From contig NC_037673.1 in assembly GCF_003255815.1 (NCBI RefSeq), forward strand, positions 160,372,793 through 160,436,792: a stretch of DNA of 64,000 nt. Direction: 5' to 3'. The position numbers and the translations under genes were made by a program. The notes below the pieces were generated by a model. It worked only from the letters and a program-made list of their open reading frames with translations, ran no database searches and was not told the origin of the DNA. This document shows positions 48,060-60,289 of this stretch, piece by piece. The stretch is from Theropithecus gelada (taxonomy: Eukaryota; Chordata; Mammalia; Primates; Cercopithecidae). The number at the start of each line of letters is the position of its first letter. Positions within the stretch are counted from its first letter, which is position 1.

Positions 48060-49775
48060 CAAAAATTGCTGATCTACTGACCCCAGATTTCCACCCTTGA
48101 ACAACTGTTCCCCTCCTTGCTGGAAGATGTCATCTTTGTCCACAGTTCTAATGATCACTTTCAATCAATAGATTCCCAAATGTTACCTATCTTTAGCCCA
48201 TATTCTGAGTAGCAGATCTGTATATCCATCCACTTTATCTTCCCTGGATGCCTACAATCTTCTCAAATACACATTTAAACTCACCTTCTTTCCTATAAAC
48301 TAGTTCTCTTGTTCTATTCACAACATCTGTGCAGAGAAATACTTTTTTTTGCCCAACCACCTAATCCAGAAACCTGAAATTCATACTAGGTACCTTCATT
48401 TTCTAGACTCGCTCCATGCTTACAGTTAATCACACCATCTTGTCTATTTCATCCATCCCTTCTTATTGTCGTCACATCTTAGTTCAAAAGATCATCATTT
48501 TTACTTGGATTGTAACAGCATCTTTGACTCACAGCTTGTCCTTTCAATTCACCTCCTGCTGTGTTGCCAGAATCACTTTGCTAAAAAATGTAAAATGGAT
48601 TATGCCACTCCCTTGCTTAAATATGTCAACAGTTCAAGACTCTTTGGTATGGCATAAAATGTTCTTTATGATCTTGCCCTCACCAACATATCCAGCATCT
48701 TCTCCTGCTATACTTCAACATATTCCCCATTACCAAGTTCCTCTTTTGAACATACTTTAACCTCTGCCTCAAATACCAACATCTCACCTCCCAAACCTAC
48801 CCCCTGGCATTTCCATAAATCACAGTAACTTAACACAAGTGTTACATATTCAACTTGACCAGTCGGTGTTTCTAGTCATCATATCCTCTCAGGTGCCCAG
48901 GCAGATGGAACTATATTCAAATCTGTGTTCCTAGAGTCTCATCAATAGTGTGAGTATATAATGAATCACTCACTGGTTCCTAAACTCATTGTCTGGAAGT
49001 TGTACACACACATCAACCTCGTTTACAGTTCACTGACCAGAGCAGGTCCATGGCCACACGTAACCTCAAAGCAGGAACAGAATCCTTTTGTGTGTCTGAA
49101 TGGCACAGAGCTGGCTTTTTATTTCTTTCCTTTTTTGTTGTTGTTTTTGTTTTTATTTCTTGTTTATTTATTTATTTTTTGAGACGAAGTATCACTGTGT
49201 TATGTAGGCTGGAGCGCAGTGGTGCGATCTTGGCTCACCACAACCTCCACCTCCCAGGTTCAAGTAATTCTCCTGCCTCAGCCTTCCAAGTAGCTGGGAT
49301 TACAGAAGCACACCATGCCCAGTTAATTTTGTATTTTTAGTAGAGACGGGATTTCGCCCTGTTTGGTCTCTATCTCCTGACCACAAATGATCCACCCACC
49401 TTGGCCTCCCAAAGTGCTGGGATTATAGGCATGAGCCACTGCACTGGTCCTCCTTTTTATTGTTTTTAAAACAGTGCTACTAACATTTAACTTGCACACT
49501 ACAGTCATCCTTTAAGATTCAGTTCAGGCATCACCTCAATGGGACATCTTTTTTATCTATGTGGTTTCAATCTGTACATCTGTCTGAGAGCACGTATCAA
49601 GCAATTAAAATTGTGCACCTTTTTTTCCTCAGATATTCTCAATTGGCTAGACTCTGAGGATTGAGGCTATATATTGTTTACAAATTCCCAGTCCCTATGT
49701 TGAGTAAGGTCTGCCTTAGAGCAGTTATATAAATATTTGTTGAGTAAATCAATGAGTGAATGAGTGAATAAATTT
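48060..49775 (+). repeat. L2 LINE remnants flanking an AluS
   Basis: 48060-48790 has sense L2 marks ('gattatgccactcccttgct', 'aatgttctttatgatcttgc'). 49500-49775 has 'ttcagttcaggcatcacctc' and an end 'aaatatttgttgagtaaatc'. The middle (48800-49160) is not clearly L2. The 114-codon frame at 48416-48760 is L2-derived. Confidence 0.55.
49172..49452 (-). mobile_element. AluS, antisense
   Basis: From 'tttgagacgaagtatcactg' to 'atgagccactgcactggtcc'; 'ggattacagaagcacaccat' and 'gagacgggatttcgccctgt' are Alu landmarks. Confidence 0.88.
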
Positions 49776-50234
49776 TAATAGAGAAAAACTGTCCCAACAA
49801 GACTCTCTTTCAGAAAGTTCCTCTATTTAATCAAAAGGTAAGCTGACCCAATTTAAATCTAATGCAAACTTTAACATATTACATCTTATATCTGAAAAAA
49901 ATTAAAGCTTTACATATTCTTGCAAATCCTCTGAGATATGATTTCTTCTGAAGCCTGTGGATCTCATTCCACTCGACAATGGGAACACAAAGGAAAGCTG
50001 ATTCTGTGAACCCTAAGCCTTGTAGAAGATTGTGAAATCAATTATACTACAAATAAACATTAAAAACTTTCATCTAGAAGTTTTGTTTCTGGAAAAATGG
50101 GTCAGGTCCTAAGAAATTATTTTTATTTACATCACTGAATTGCAATGATTACATATACATATACTAATTACACTGAATTACAGTGATCACACATGCATAT
50201 ACTGATGGTATATGGTAGAATAAATAAATAAACC
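49776..50234. other. Unassigned AT-rich DNA
   Basis: No gene recognised. Two similar phrases around 50150-50210 ('tacatatacatatactaatt' and 'cacacatgcatatactgatg') suggest a small local duplication. Confidence 0.4.
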
Positions 50235-50700
50235 CATTACTTTTTAACTTTTTTTGTGGGTACATAGTAGGTTTATATATTTATGGGATTATATGGGATA
50301 TTGTGATACAGGCATACAATGTGTAAAATTCACATCAGGGTAAATGGGCTATCAACTCAAGCATTTATCTTTTGCATTACAAACCCTCCAATTATACACT
50401 TTTATTATTTTAAAATGTGTAATTAAATTATTATTGACTATAATCACCCTGCTGTGCTATCAAGTACTAGATCTTATTCATGCTTTCTATTTTTTTTTTT
50501 TTTTTACTCATTAACCATCCCCACTTTCCCTTCACACCCCTACTACCCTTCTCAGCCTCTAATATCCATCATTCTACTCTCTGTCTCCATGAGTTCAATT
50601 GTTTTCATTTTAACTCTCACAGATAAGTGAGAACACATAAAGTTTGTCCATCCATGTCTGGTTTATTTCACTTAACAAAACATGAACATGCACACAATTA
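50235..50700 (-). mobile_element. 5'-truncated L1MA/L1P antisense 3' end
   Basis: Antisense 3' UTR marks: 'gtgggtacatagtaggttta', 'tattgtgatacaggcataca', 'tattattgactataatcacc', 'ttaaccatccccactttccc' and 'gagttcaattgttttcattt', ending in 'tggtttatttcacttaacaa'. Confidence 0.8.
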
Positions 50701-51134
50701 CTGATTCATAATTTGGGAATAATTTTTTTCTCTGAGATTGTACTTCCACACATACTGTATATTATACTGGATTTTCATTTTTAAAATAAAACAGAGCATT
50801 CTACTTGTTGAAAGGAAACATTGAAGAAACAAGTACCAGGTGAGCACAACCTAACTAGCTATTGACCTGCAGGAAGGAAGCTTTGAGAATCATGAATCTC
50901 TCTACTCAAGGACCTCTTGAGCCCAGGAGATGGCTTGTATTATACTTAGCATCAATACCCTGGATGACCTGCCATGTACTGTCTTCCTAACGAATTTCAC
51001 TATAGATTAGATGCTTTAACAATGCATGACTTTCAGAATGAAATGAGTTTTTAAAAGTCTGTGTCAAGTTCTGATTCTCCGGAATTAACAGGTCATCTAA
51101 AACATATTCATATAATTTTTCAAGAACTATAAAG
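50701..51134. other. Unassigned DNA
   Basis: Nothing recognised. Confidence 0.45.
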
Positions 51135-51345
51135 CGGCAGTAGCTAATTTTTGATAATTTTTGAGTGGTTACTCTGTATTAGGCTCTGTATAATTGATCT
51201 CATTAAATCCTCATTTGGATACTACTTTTATCCTCACTTTACAGATGAGGAGACCATGACTTGGAGGGTGTAAATCAACTGTGTAAGAGCTTATAGTGCT
51301 GGAACCTTTTAGTACTACACCATTCTGCCAGTCCCAAAAATATTT
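51135..51345 (+). repeat. MIR SINE
   Basis: 'gagtggttactctgtattag', 'ctcattaaatcctcatttgg', 'tcactttacagatgaggaga' and 'ctatagtgctggaacctttt'-like tail follow MIR order in sense. Confidence 0.7.
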
Positions 51346-53704
51346 CCAGAGGACTTGGATGATATCTCAAAATTGAAGAAGGGTTTTAATTTTCACATCA
51401 TTTAAATCTCTGCTGCTTTGAACATTAAGTTTGAGGATAATACCCTGGCAAGGGTTCTTGGGTTTTTTGGACAAATCCAGCCCTGACTTACTGTGTTTGA
51501 TTAGCATAGTATTTAAGGAAACTATTTTTAATGCTTTGATGTTCAGGAGGCATTCTCCAGCACCATGCAACCATTCCTTATGGTCATATACCCTTGTAAA
51601 TCAAACATTATTATTGTAATAGCCTCTGAAGACATTTGACTTTATTATGTCTCCCAACAAACACAACAGCATTTCTACCCACAAGATCTCCTTGGTTCCC
51701 CTCATTATACTTATGTTAGCCTTTCAAATAGTCTTAATTTCATTGTCAGGGCCCAAAATCGTTTCATCTTTTTAATTCTTTAATAGAAATCTCCTTTACC
51801 TCAAACTATGCTAATAGAGTCATAACATGTATTCATTTAGTATGACTTTTTCTGCAAGTTATATTGTAATTTTAATGGAAACTTTGTGTTCAAAGACCCA
51901 GAAGAATCCAATCTCACAGGGTAGAATTTCAGACTGTCAGGTTAAAGTAAGGTATTTTTCAAGGTATGGGGCTTTCAGAGAGCTTCTGAAATCCTATCTT
52001 TCTGGTATCAATATCTTTTTTTTTAAAAAAAAAAAAAAGCCTAGAAATGCCCACAATCCTACTGCTGACCATTGTCTGTTGGGTTAATTTATTCTATTAA
52101 TTGAATCATTGATACTTTCTTCAGCTAAATTGGAAACAAGAAATGTACTTGATGATTTTTCTTCTTATATTTATAATACTGAAAGGATTCCTGCTTTATT
52201 TTTATCTCTTTTAAGTTCTTTGTCTATTTCTCAGAAAAGATACTGATTTAAGCAATATATTTGATAAACAGATTTATCTACGTAGTAATTAATGTGCTGT
52301 AATTTACTTATATGTAATTAAACTTGTTATCAGGGTTCTAAAATTTTCCTGAACACTTTTATTTTATAGGTCAAAATTCTATAAAATAATGTCAGAGAAA
52401 TTATAGATAATGTTTAACAATGCATGTTTTATTTTTTGTTTTATGTAAAGCACTAGTGACAGAGAAATTTTTTCTAATTACTTTAATGGATTTCTTTGGA
52501 GTATTTTTATAATCTACAAAATATGTATCTTCCATGCCAGAGAATAACCATATCATAATGAAAACATTAGCCTTTCTGTCAGTTTCCAACTTTTTAATCT
52601 TTTAGAATTTAGATCAAATTCTCTGCTTGAATCGACAGTCCCTACCTAATCCCTCCAAATTCTGGAAGCTTTGCACATTTTCATCTTAGCATTTAATGGA
52701 ATATAACTACATACAGTATGGATATACATTCCAGATACCTATAACTTAAAAAAAACCTATTTTTAAGGATGTGCATTCATAGCTAATACTCTACCCTTAT
52801 TACTTCAGAAATTTACTAAAATATAATAAAATGTTTAGCATACATTTCTTTCTAGCTTCTCTAAATTACCTAAGATGCCCACTTTGGGAGGTATTTGCAT
52901 ATGAAATATTTACGTTCCTTGAAATCAGTTATTTAGTTGAGGAAAAAAATTGTAATAAAATAAAGTGTTTAAGAGCTGAATAAATGTTTCCTACCCTCTT
53001 GGGTCAACCTATTGCAAAGAGTGACTTTTAAAAGTTCACCCAACACTATTAATAGAAGTAAGCCAGTCTAAAGTTATCTACAGATTATTAATGCAAAGTT
53101 TCAAGCCAAAAAAGGCTTGATTCATCAGGAAAGCCTAAGACTGATTCATCAAGAAAGGCTGAGATTATTAGTATGAAAAGGCTTTACTCACCAAAAAGAT
53201 CAGTCATTATGATGCAATATTAGTATTGATTGGACTTAGAATATGCTGGATTTTACTGTTAGAAAAGGGTGCTGAGTAATGTAATCAGTGCCCCATAAAA
53301 TCAGTATCTTTTCCACTTCTCAATTGCATTTGTTTACATACAAAACAGGGGTATTCAACTTTATAGATATGACGTAGGTAATTTAATAATGTGTGAATGA
53401 GATTTTAGCTCTGTAGTAGAAACGAGGATCTCTTTCAGTCTAGTGCTTGATTTGGGTTTTTGTGCTTTAATAAAACAACATACAAGTCCTCACAATGCTA
53501 TTTTCTAAATTCCTATTAGATTTTTCAAAAGCTTAGAGAAAATGTTGTAAAATGTTTAGATAAGGTAGCTAACATAAATATTTTTTGTTGATTTATATTC
53601 TGAAGGTATTTCTCTCTTACAGATACTATTTAAATGTTTCCTGATTCTTCATAGACAAAGTGCCCTGATATTTGAACTGACAGACTGTGAAAATAGAAAA
53701 AAAA

Positions 53705-53705
<1 letters not shown>
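51346..53705. other. Unassigned AT-rich DNA
   Basis: No gene supported. 52015-52036 is a T8/A14 inverted run. 53112-53165 holds two similar units ('gattcatcaggaaagcct', 'gattcatcaagaaaggct') about 27 bases apart. Confidence 0.45.

Positions 53706-53740
<35 letters not shown>
53706..53740. repeat. (CA)n microsatellite
   Basis: About 17 perfect AC units. Confidence 0.97.
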
Positions 53741-53741
<1 letters not shown>

Positions 53742-53829
53742 TTGAACTTTAAAAGAAGCTGTTTTTATACTACTACTGGAAGGTATTTCTTGAGTATTTC
53801 TTTAATATTCTCCAACCTTGCAGATAGGA

Positions 53830-53960
53830 AATACATATAATATATGACTATAATATAGTATAATAACTTAATAATATTACATTAATAATATTACATATTT
53901 AATACAATATATTACAATATTATTGCATATTATATGTTAATAATATTACATATGTATATC
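53830..53960. repeat. AT-rich patch with repeated 'taataatattacat' units
   Basis: The 14-mer taataatattacat occurs near 53870, 53884 and 53938 among other A/T words; it can form several hairpins. Confidence 0.6.
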
Positions 53961-54119
53961 TTAGTAGAAATTCCCATGCCTGAAAGCTGACAGCAAATTG
54001 AACTCTTCTAAAAGCATGAGAATAATAATCAAATTATTCTTCTGAAAGTATTTTAATCATATTCTTTCATTGTTCCCAAACAATTCATGGATTCTGTTTA
54101 CCTAAGAAAACAAAAGTCA

Positions 54120-54796
54120 ATGGGCATTTAGGTTGATTTCATGTCTTTGCTATTGTGAGTACTGCAGCAGTAAACATACGCTTGCATATCTCTTTATGGT
54201 AGAATGATTTATATTTTGGGGGGAATATATCCCATAATGGATTGCTGGGTTGAATAGTAGCTCTGTCTTAAGATTTTGAGAAATCACTACACTGCTTTTT
54301 ACAATGGCTGAACTGATTTACATTCCTACTAGCAGTGTATAACCGTTCCTTTTCTGTGCACCCTCACCAGAATCTATCATTTTTGGATAAAGAAAATGTG
54401 GTACATATACACCATGGAATACTATGCAGCCATAAAAAAGAATGAGATCATGTCCTTTGCAGCAACATGGATGGAGCTGGAGGCCATTATCCTAAGTGAA
54501 CTAAGACAGGAACAGAAAACCAAATACTACTTTTTCTCACTTATACGTGGGGGGGTTAAACATTGAGTACACCTGAGTACAATAAAGGGAACAAAGAAAC
54601 CAGAGTCTACTTGAGAGTGGAGGGTTTGGGGAGGGTGAGGATCAAAAAACTACCTATCAGGTACTATGCCTTACCTGTGTGACAAAATAATCTGTATAAC
54701 AAACTCCCACGACATGAAATTTACTTATATAACAAACGTGTACATGCACCCCGAAGAGAAAATAAAAGTTAAATATAAATAAAATAAAATAAAATA
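54120..54796 (+). mobile_element. Twin-primed (5'-inverted) primate L1
   Basis: 54120-54385 is antisense L1 ORF2 end ('tgggcatttaggttgatttc', 'attgctgggttgaatagtag', 'tttacaatggctgaactgat'). 54386-54796 is sense L1 directly following it in the element ('aaaatgtggtacatatacac', 'gaatactatgcagccataaa') through the 3' UTR to an (AAAAT)n tail. The two blocks are neighbours in an intact L1, with only about 20 bases lost between them. Flanking 'aaaacaaaagtc' (54107-54118) and 'aaaccaaaagttc' (54796-54808) are likely the target duplication. This is the structure produced by twin priming. Confidence 0.85.
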
Positions 54797-54808
54797 AACC
54801 AAAAGTTC

Positions 54809-55009
54809 CACCAACTCCTTTTCCTGAAATTGAAAGCTCTGACAATACATGCCAGATCTCTGTTGGCGAATACTTTCGCTCTGTCATTCTTATACAATTT
54901 ACACACCTTGTACAATTTATACATCTTGTTTCACTGTAACACTTTTTCTCACTCCACTTTCCCTTCCCTAGTTATTTACTTGTGAAATTGTACTTAACAT
55001 CCAAAAAGC
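54809..55009. other. Unassigned DNA
   Basis: Nothing recognised. Confidence 0.4.
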
Positions 55010-55270
55010 CTGTATAAATGCCACTTCGCCCAGGAAGTCTTCCATGATTTCATCTGGAGGCATTTATTTCTCAGGCTTCTAAACTTCCAAAGGGCTTTAT
55101 CTTTGTCCCTCTTACTATACTCAGTGCTTTTATAAATTTTTCATTGTACTTATTTTCATTATTGGCCACTAATTTCTTTAGGCAAAGCCAGTATCTGAGC
55201 ATGAGCAACTCTCATATTCTTCACACTGTTGTGCATAATAGTGCTCAATAAATTACTAATTGAAGCAATG
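55010..55270 (+). repeat. L2 3' end
   Basis: 'cccaggaagtcttccatgat', 'caaagccagtatctgagcat' and 'gtgcataatagtgctcaata' then 'aattactaattgaa' follow sense L2 3' order. Confidence 0.65.
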
Positions 55271-55330
55271 CTATTATAGCAGAAAAGTCATCATGACAGT
55301 AACAGTAATCATTGCTAACATTAACGAGTA

Positions 55331-55636
55331 ATTTTTTTTTTTTTTTTTTTTTTTGAGGCTTTCTGTCATTCTATCTCCCAGGCTGCAGTGCAGTGGCATG
55401 ATCTCAGCTCACTGCAATGTCCGCCTCCCAGGTTCAAGCAATTCTCCTGCCTCAGCCCCACGAGTAGCTGGGATTACAGGCACCTGCCACCACGTCCAGC
55501 TAATTTTTGTATTTTTAGTAGAGACGGGGTTTCACCGTGTTGGCCAGGCTGGTCTTTAACTCCTGACCTCAAGTGATCCACCCGCCTTGCCCTCCCAAAG
55601 TGCTAGGATTACATGTGTGAACCACTGTGCCCAGGC
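55331..55636 (-). mobile_element. AluS, antisense
   Basis: From a T22 tail and 'ttgaggctttctgtcattct' to 'gtgaaccactgtgcccaggc'. Flanked by 'aacgagtaattttt' (about 55324) and 'aacagagtaattttt' (about 55638), a target duplication. The plus-strand frames at 55353-55576 are Alu translations. Confidence 0.9.
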
Positions 55637-55652
55637 CAACAGAGTAATTTTT

Positions 55653-57200
55653 AAGTGTAAAACACTGGATTAAGCTCTTTATATTCCCCAGAGAAAAACT
55701 AAAGAATACAAAGTATGAAAATCAATTTCCTTCAATCTAACTATTCTGGATATCTGTCTCCCCAAAATTACCACTAAATAATGCAGGAATCGTCAACAAT
55801 AGGATGAAAAATCTTTCATTCAAAGTGAGTATGATAACAATGTTTGCTATTTCTATGATAGCTCAAAACCTTAAATGTTCTCTACTTTTTTACAGTTTGG
55901 AGGAGATTTTTAAAGCAATTTTTATCTTTAAAGAAAAGATCATCAATTTCTGATGCTGTTCACAACCACAAAGCCTGAGAAGGTGAAGGGAATGCCGTTA
56001 AATACCACTGAAGCTTAGAAAAAAGTTTCCAGACCTCATTCATTTCCTCTGTCAGTAAGGAAATATTGTGTTCAGACAGTAAGAAAAGAAACCAGTAATA
56101 GAAATTGCTGCAAATTCTGTTTGTGTTGATCCTTCAAGTTCAAACCTTTCATTTCATGGGCTGTAGCTGTTAAGAAGAGAGCTGGGGGAGCCAGATTATT
56201 CATTTCTATAATTAAAGAGATATCCAGTCATTGAAATATATGCCCTTCTCTGTGACTGACAGCCGCTATGATTGGATGTTAGCAATGGGCCCTATGGAAG
56301 ATGAATTCAGGTAATCTCCATTTTTTTTTTCCTTCTTCTCTCAGAAAGGCCTCAAATTGACACTAATTTGATAGTCTCAAATCCCAGAGCCCCTTGGATA
56401 CTGAGAATGGAATGTAAAGAAATTCTCCTTGGTGTCAGTCAGTAACTTTCCCTTTTCTTCAGGTTACAAAAGGCGATTGACAGGAAGAGAAGGTCTGCTC
56501 ACTGCTACAACAGAGATGAACTTGAAAACTGATTGACAGACATCTCCTCTAGACTTTTTTTTTCTCATTGTGATGATACCAGTGATGATGAAGAATAGAT
56601 GATAAGAGTTCATAGGAAGATAGATACCTTTAACTGTCATTGTCAAAGTCAGATGGCACAACAGAGACACACCAACCAAAATAAAGCCAGGGTTCACTGA
56701 ACAGATTTTTCCTTTTCCTTTTATCCATTCACTTAGAATATTAAGGACGAGCACTTACAATACGAAGACCCCTCCCTCGTCTGTATTCTGAGAGCCCAGT
56801 CCTTCCCCAGAAAATACAGCATTCCCAACCCTTCACACTACACACATTGTAAATAAGCAGCAAATATGTGTTGAGTTAAAGAAACTAAAGATATAGAAAA
56901 TATACTGTCCTTTAAAACAAAGAAGAGAAATTAACACAAGTTGAGTATTTGCAGTGTTTTAGGTGCAGTGAATTATATGGATGGCCAGATAGAGGCCACA
57001 CACGTGTGGGCACTCTAAGTGCCAGGGACACACAGAGGTGGCTCCCAGAGAACAATTAGATGCCACAGGTCTCAGTGCACATGGCTTTGCCCTGGTCAGG
57101 TGAGTCTTCTGCACCTGGCCAGCTCTGGAGTTTGATTTTGTGTTGCCCCAGAGTCCATTTAGACTTCTACCATTATCTGGAAAAACTTGCACAATATGTG
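55653..57200. other. Unassigned DNA
   Basis: No gene supported. The antisense frames at 56464-56754 (96 codons) and 56959-57237 (92 codons) have no recognisable domain. 56250-56290 contains an inverted CCAAT box ('gattgg'). Confidence 0.4.
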
Positions 57201-57568
57201 TGATATGGTTTAGCTGTGTCCCCACCCATAATCTCATCTTGAATTGTAACCCAGATCATCCCCACGTGTAAAGGAAGAAACCAGGTGTAAGTAATTAAAT
57301 CATGGGGGTGGTATTCCCCGCGCTGATAGTGAGTGAGTTCTCATGAGATCTGATGGTTTTAAAGTGTTTGGTAGTTCCTCTTGCATTCATTTTCCCTCCT
57401 GCCACCTCGTGAAGAAAGTCGCTTGCATCCTCTTTGCTTTCGCCAGGATTGTAAGTTTCCTGAGGCCTCCCCAGCCATGCGGAACTGTGAGTCAATTAAA
57501 CCTCTTTCCTTTCTAAATTAACCAGTCTCTGGCAGTTCTTTATAGCAGTGTGATAACGGACTAATACA
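57201..57568 (+). repeat. THE1-like MaLR solo LTR
   Basis: 'tgatatggtttagctgtgtc' start, 'aattaaatcatgggggtggt', 'gttctcatgagatctgatgg', 'gaggcctccccagccatgcg', 'agtcaattaaacctctttcc' and 'gataacggactaataca' end: the THE1 LTR almost complete. No clear 5-bp target repeat and no internal region. Confidence 0.88.
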
Positions 57569-58514
57569 GCATGCTTTAGGGGATACATATTCACTATGGA
57601 CGGGGCTACCTTCTTACCCAGGGGGAACAGTCAGTGTAAGTGTGCAGACATTACCAATCACTATGTCCAGCATCCTAGAAAGCAGTTTTCCCCAAATATA
57701 AGCATTTTTCCAACGACCAGAAAATCTAAGCAGAAAAACAACTGTATTATTAGTAGTTTAAAATCTCAATTCATTAGCTGGTAGGAGCATTGTAAGAGAA
57801 AACCTGAGTCAGATAAGCTTTGGAATATAAACCATGTGTTGTTCACTGCTCTACCCTCAGCATCCAGAAGAATTCCTAGTACATATCTGGCCTTCAATTA
57901 TTTGTTGAACTAATCAATATGCAAAAATAATCAGAATGCTGGGCCTTCTCCCAGATGTTGTTCAGGGATCAGATAATCCAAACTAGCCCAGAAAGAGAAA
58001 ACATTCTGGCTGCTTCCAGTTTCATCCTGCCTTCCATTAATCACATTTCCCACTTGATTGTTTCGGAAAATCCAAATAGGGACTTTTGTTTAATTAGCAA
58101 GTATGGCAAGTTGCTAAAGATACAAATTCAGCTCACACCCCTGCCCTTTTCATCTCTACTACTCTATTCAAATTTACTTCATATGTTCTTTTATTACAAG
58201 AGCTTCTGGTTACACCATCTGAGGACAGAGGATGCACTGGAGCTGCTTTTGTCTTGCAGATACTACCCAGACGCAGTTCCTTAAGGACTCGTGTGTTATT
58301 TTCTTTTGTAGAAAATAGCCTGTCAAGCCTGCTAAGAGAAAGAGTTCAAGGTCAAGAATAGATTCATCAGCTTTCCAAGGATACTGTCACCCAGCCCATA
58401 GATAGTTTATCTTAGCATAGACAAGAACAAGATGTCAGAAATGCTGAAATGTTGTTCTGCCATCTACCAGCCACACCAGTAGGTGGCCTTCATGGGTGTG
58501 GCAGGGGGAAGGGT
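57569..58514. other. Unassigned DNA with an L2 3' end
   Basis: 57825-57920 ('ttgttcactgctctaccctc', 'tcaattatttgttgaactaa') is a sense L2 3' end. The 109-codon frame at 57955-58284 has no recognisable domain. Confidence 0.45.
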
Positions 58515-58665
58515 GCCCTCCATTCATTCATTCATTTATTCAACAAATACGTATCGAACATTTACCTCATGTAAGATCTGTGCTATTACTTTGACTAGAG
58601 AAGTATTTATACAGTTCCTGCCTTCGAGATGCTCACAGCCTGGGCATAGAGGAATGGAGGTGGTC
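58515..58665 (-). repeat. Antisense L2 3' end
   Basis: 'ccattcattcattcatttat' then 'tcaacaaatacgtatcgaac', ending 'gagatgctcacagcctgggc'. Confidence 0.65.
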
Positions 58666-59589
58666 CCTGATACAATTCCTATTTATGGGACAGAAAATGC
58701 CACCAAATTTGCCAGACAACAAAATTACTGTGTCCTCTGCCCCATGTAAAAATAAAATTACAAACTACGATTATTAATTATTAAGTTAGTCACAGTAATC
58801 TGTGTGTGCAAACATCACAAAAATCATAAGTAACAAGTATTGCAAGAAATATAGCATACTATATATACCAAAGTTTCTATTATGACACATTTTATCCAAA
58901 AACTCTCCTGTGCTCTGTTTTAATGTTGCCACTAAATACCGGTTCTTATTCGTTAAGCATGCCTCAATGAGGTAATAGTATTATGGCTATATTATACCAC
59001 TATTAGTCATTCTGCCCCAGAGAAGGTATTGAGGAGGGTGAATTTTTTCATCCTCTTTTGAATTACTCACTATGTCATACTCCTATGTCACTCTAACCTT
59101 TAAAAAAAGGTGGAAAGCCCAAAATTGCTTGCTTAGACTTAAAATTTCTCACTGACAAATGGATAAAACTTATGAGATTCACCTTAAGTACCATTTCTTG
59201 TCACTCAGAGTAGTTAATAAATAAATCAACGGTAGAAAAACTCTTTGACAAGTTTCTACCTCTCCATGGTCCAGAATTTTGTCTCATCCCTCATTACAAG
59301 TAACTAAAATTAGACCTAACCCAAGGAAGGGAGTCAGCAATTTCTCCAAAATAGCAGCAGTTAAGAAAATAAAATCAAAATCCAGCGAACTGAATGCTAG
59401 GATTGTTAATACACACGGCCCGTGAAAGGGTCCTCAAGTCCACCCTTCTAGAATTCATCTTTCAAGAGAAAGTCATCGCTGGGGTGTATCTTGGATACTG
59501 AATAGGAATCAGCCATGATAAAGAGAACAACAGCAATAAAGAATTAAAAAGTGATAAGGAGAAAGAGCACATGCCAGGTAATAATTAGC
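58666..59589. other. Unassigned DNA
   Basis: Nothing recognised. Confidence 0.45.
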
Positions 59590-60055
59590 AGCATTTACGT
59601 ATAACACAAAGGGAGGAGGAAGCATGCCACACTCTGGTGAAGTAGAATGGTGGTAGAGTGGATAGGAAGTTAGAAAACAATGGAGAGAGAAAGATGTTCA
59701 ATAGGTTTGTATGTAGGAAGCAAGTAAGGTTGGGCAAGATCATAAAGAATCTGATAAAACTTTAATATGAAACCTGGGCTTGGCCCATTGAATGGTTACT
59801 TAGGAATAATTTTAAGCCAGCTCTGGAGATCTGTGATTCTCAGAGGTCACTGTGACTGCAGTCTGGAGGAAGGACCAGGGAACTGATAAGGTGCCAAGCC
59901 TGGAGAAAGGGGAAAGAATCAGAAGGTTCTAACTTTACTGAAGTTAGGTCTGGAAATAAGTAACAGTCCCAAATATTTAGATGATAGATAAGGTGACTGA
60001 AAGAGAGGAATCAAATATGTGTTCAGGAGGAATGTCAGGTTTTACTGAAGCTTAA
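59590..60055 (-). repeat. Antisense L2 internal region
   Basis: 'gggcaagatcataaagaatc', 'taattttaagccagctctgg', 'gtcactgtgactgcagtctg' and 'ggaaggaccagggaactgat' follow antisense L2 order. Confidence 0.55.
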
Positions 60056-60289
60056 TAGTCCTCTGTTAGAAAGTGTCTAACTCTAAAATAAAGTATATTC
60101 TTATAGAATATTTCATGAATTTTGCTACACTCACTTCCCAATAAGGAAGATAAAATAAGCTGCTTCATAGAATAAAAACTAATAATACTTACCTTTATCA
60201 TTAAATCCAGTTGCACAAAAACAGAGAAGCAAATTAAACATAACCATATAAAAGAAATTACCTGTTTATTATTTTATCATGTTTTTGCT

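Noticed and set aside
58483..58749. 88-codon frame as a gene
   Set aside because: Its centre is an antisense L2 3' end and it has no recognisable domain.
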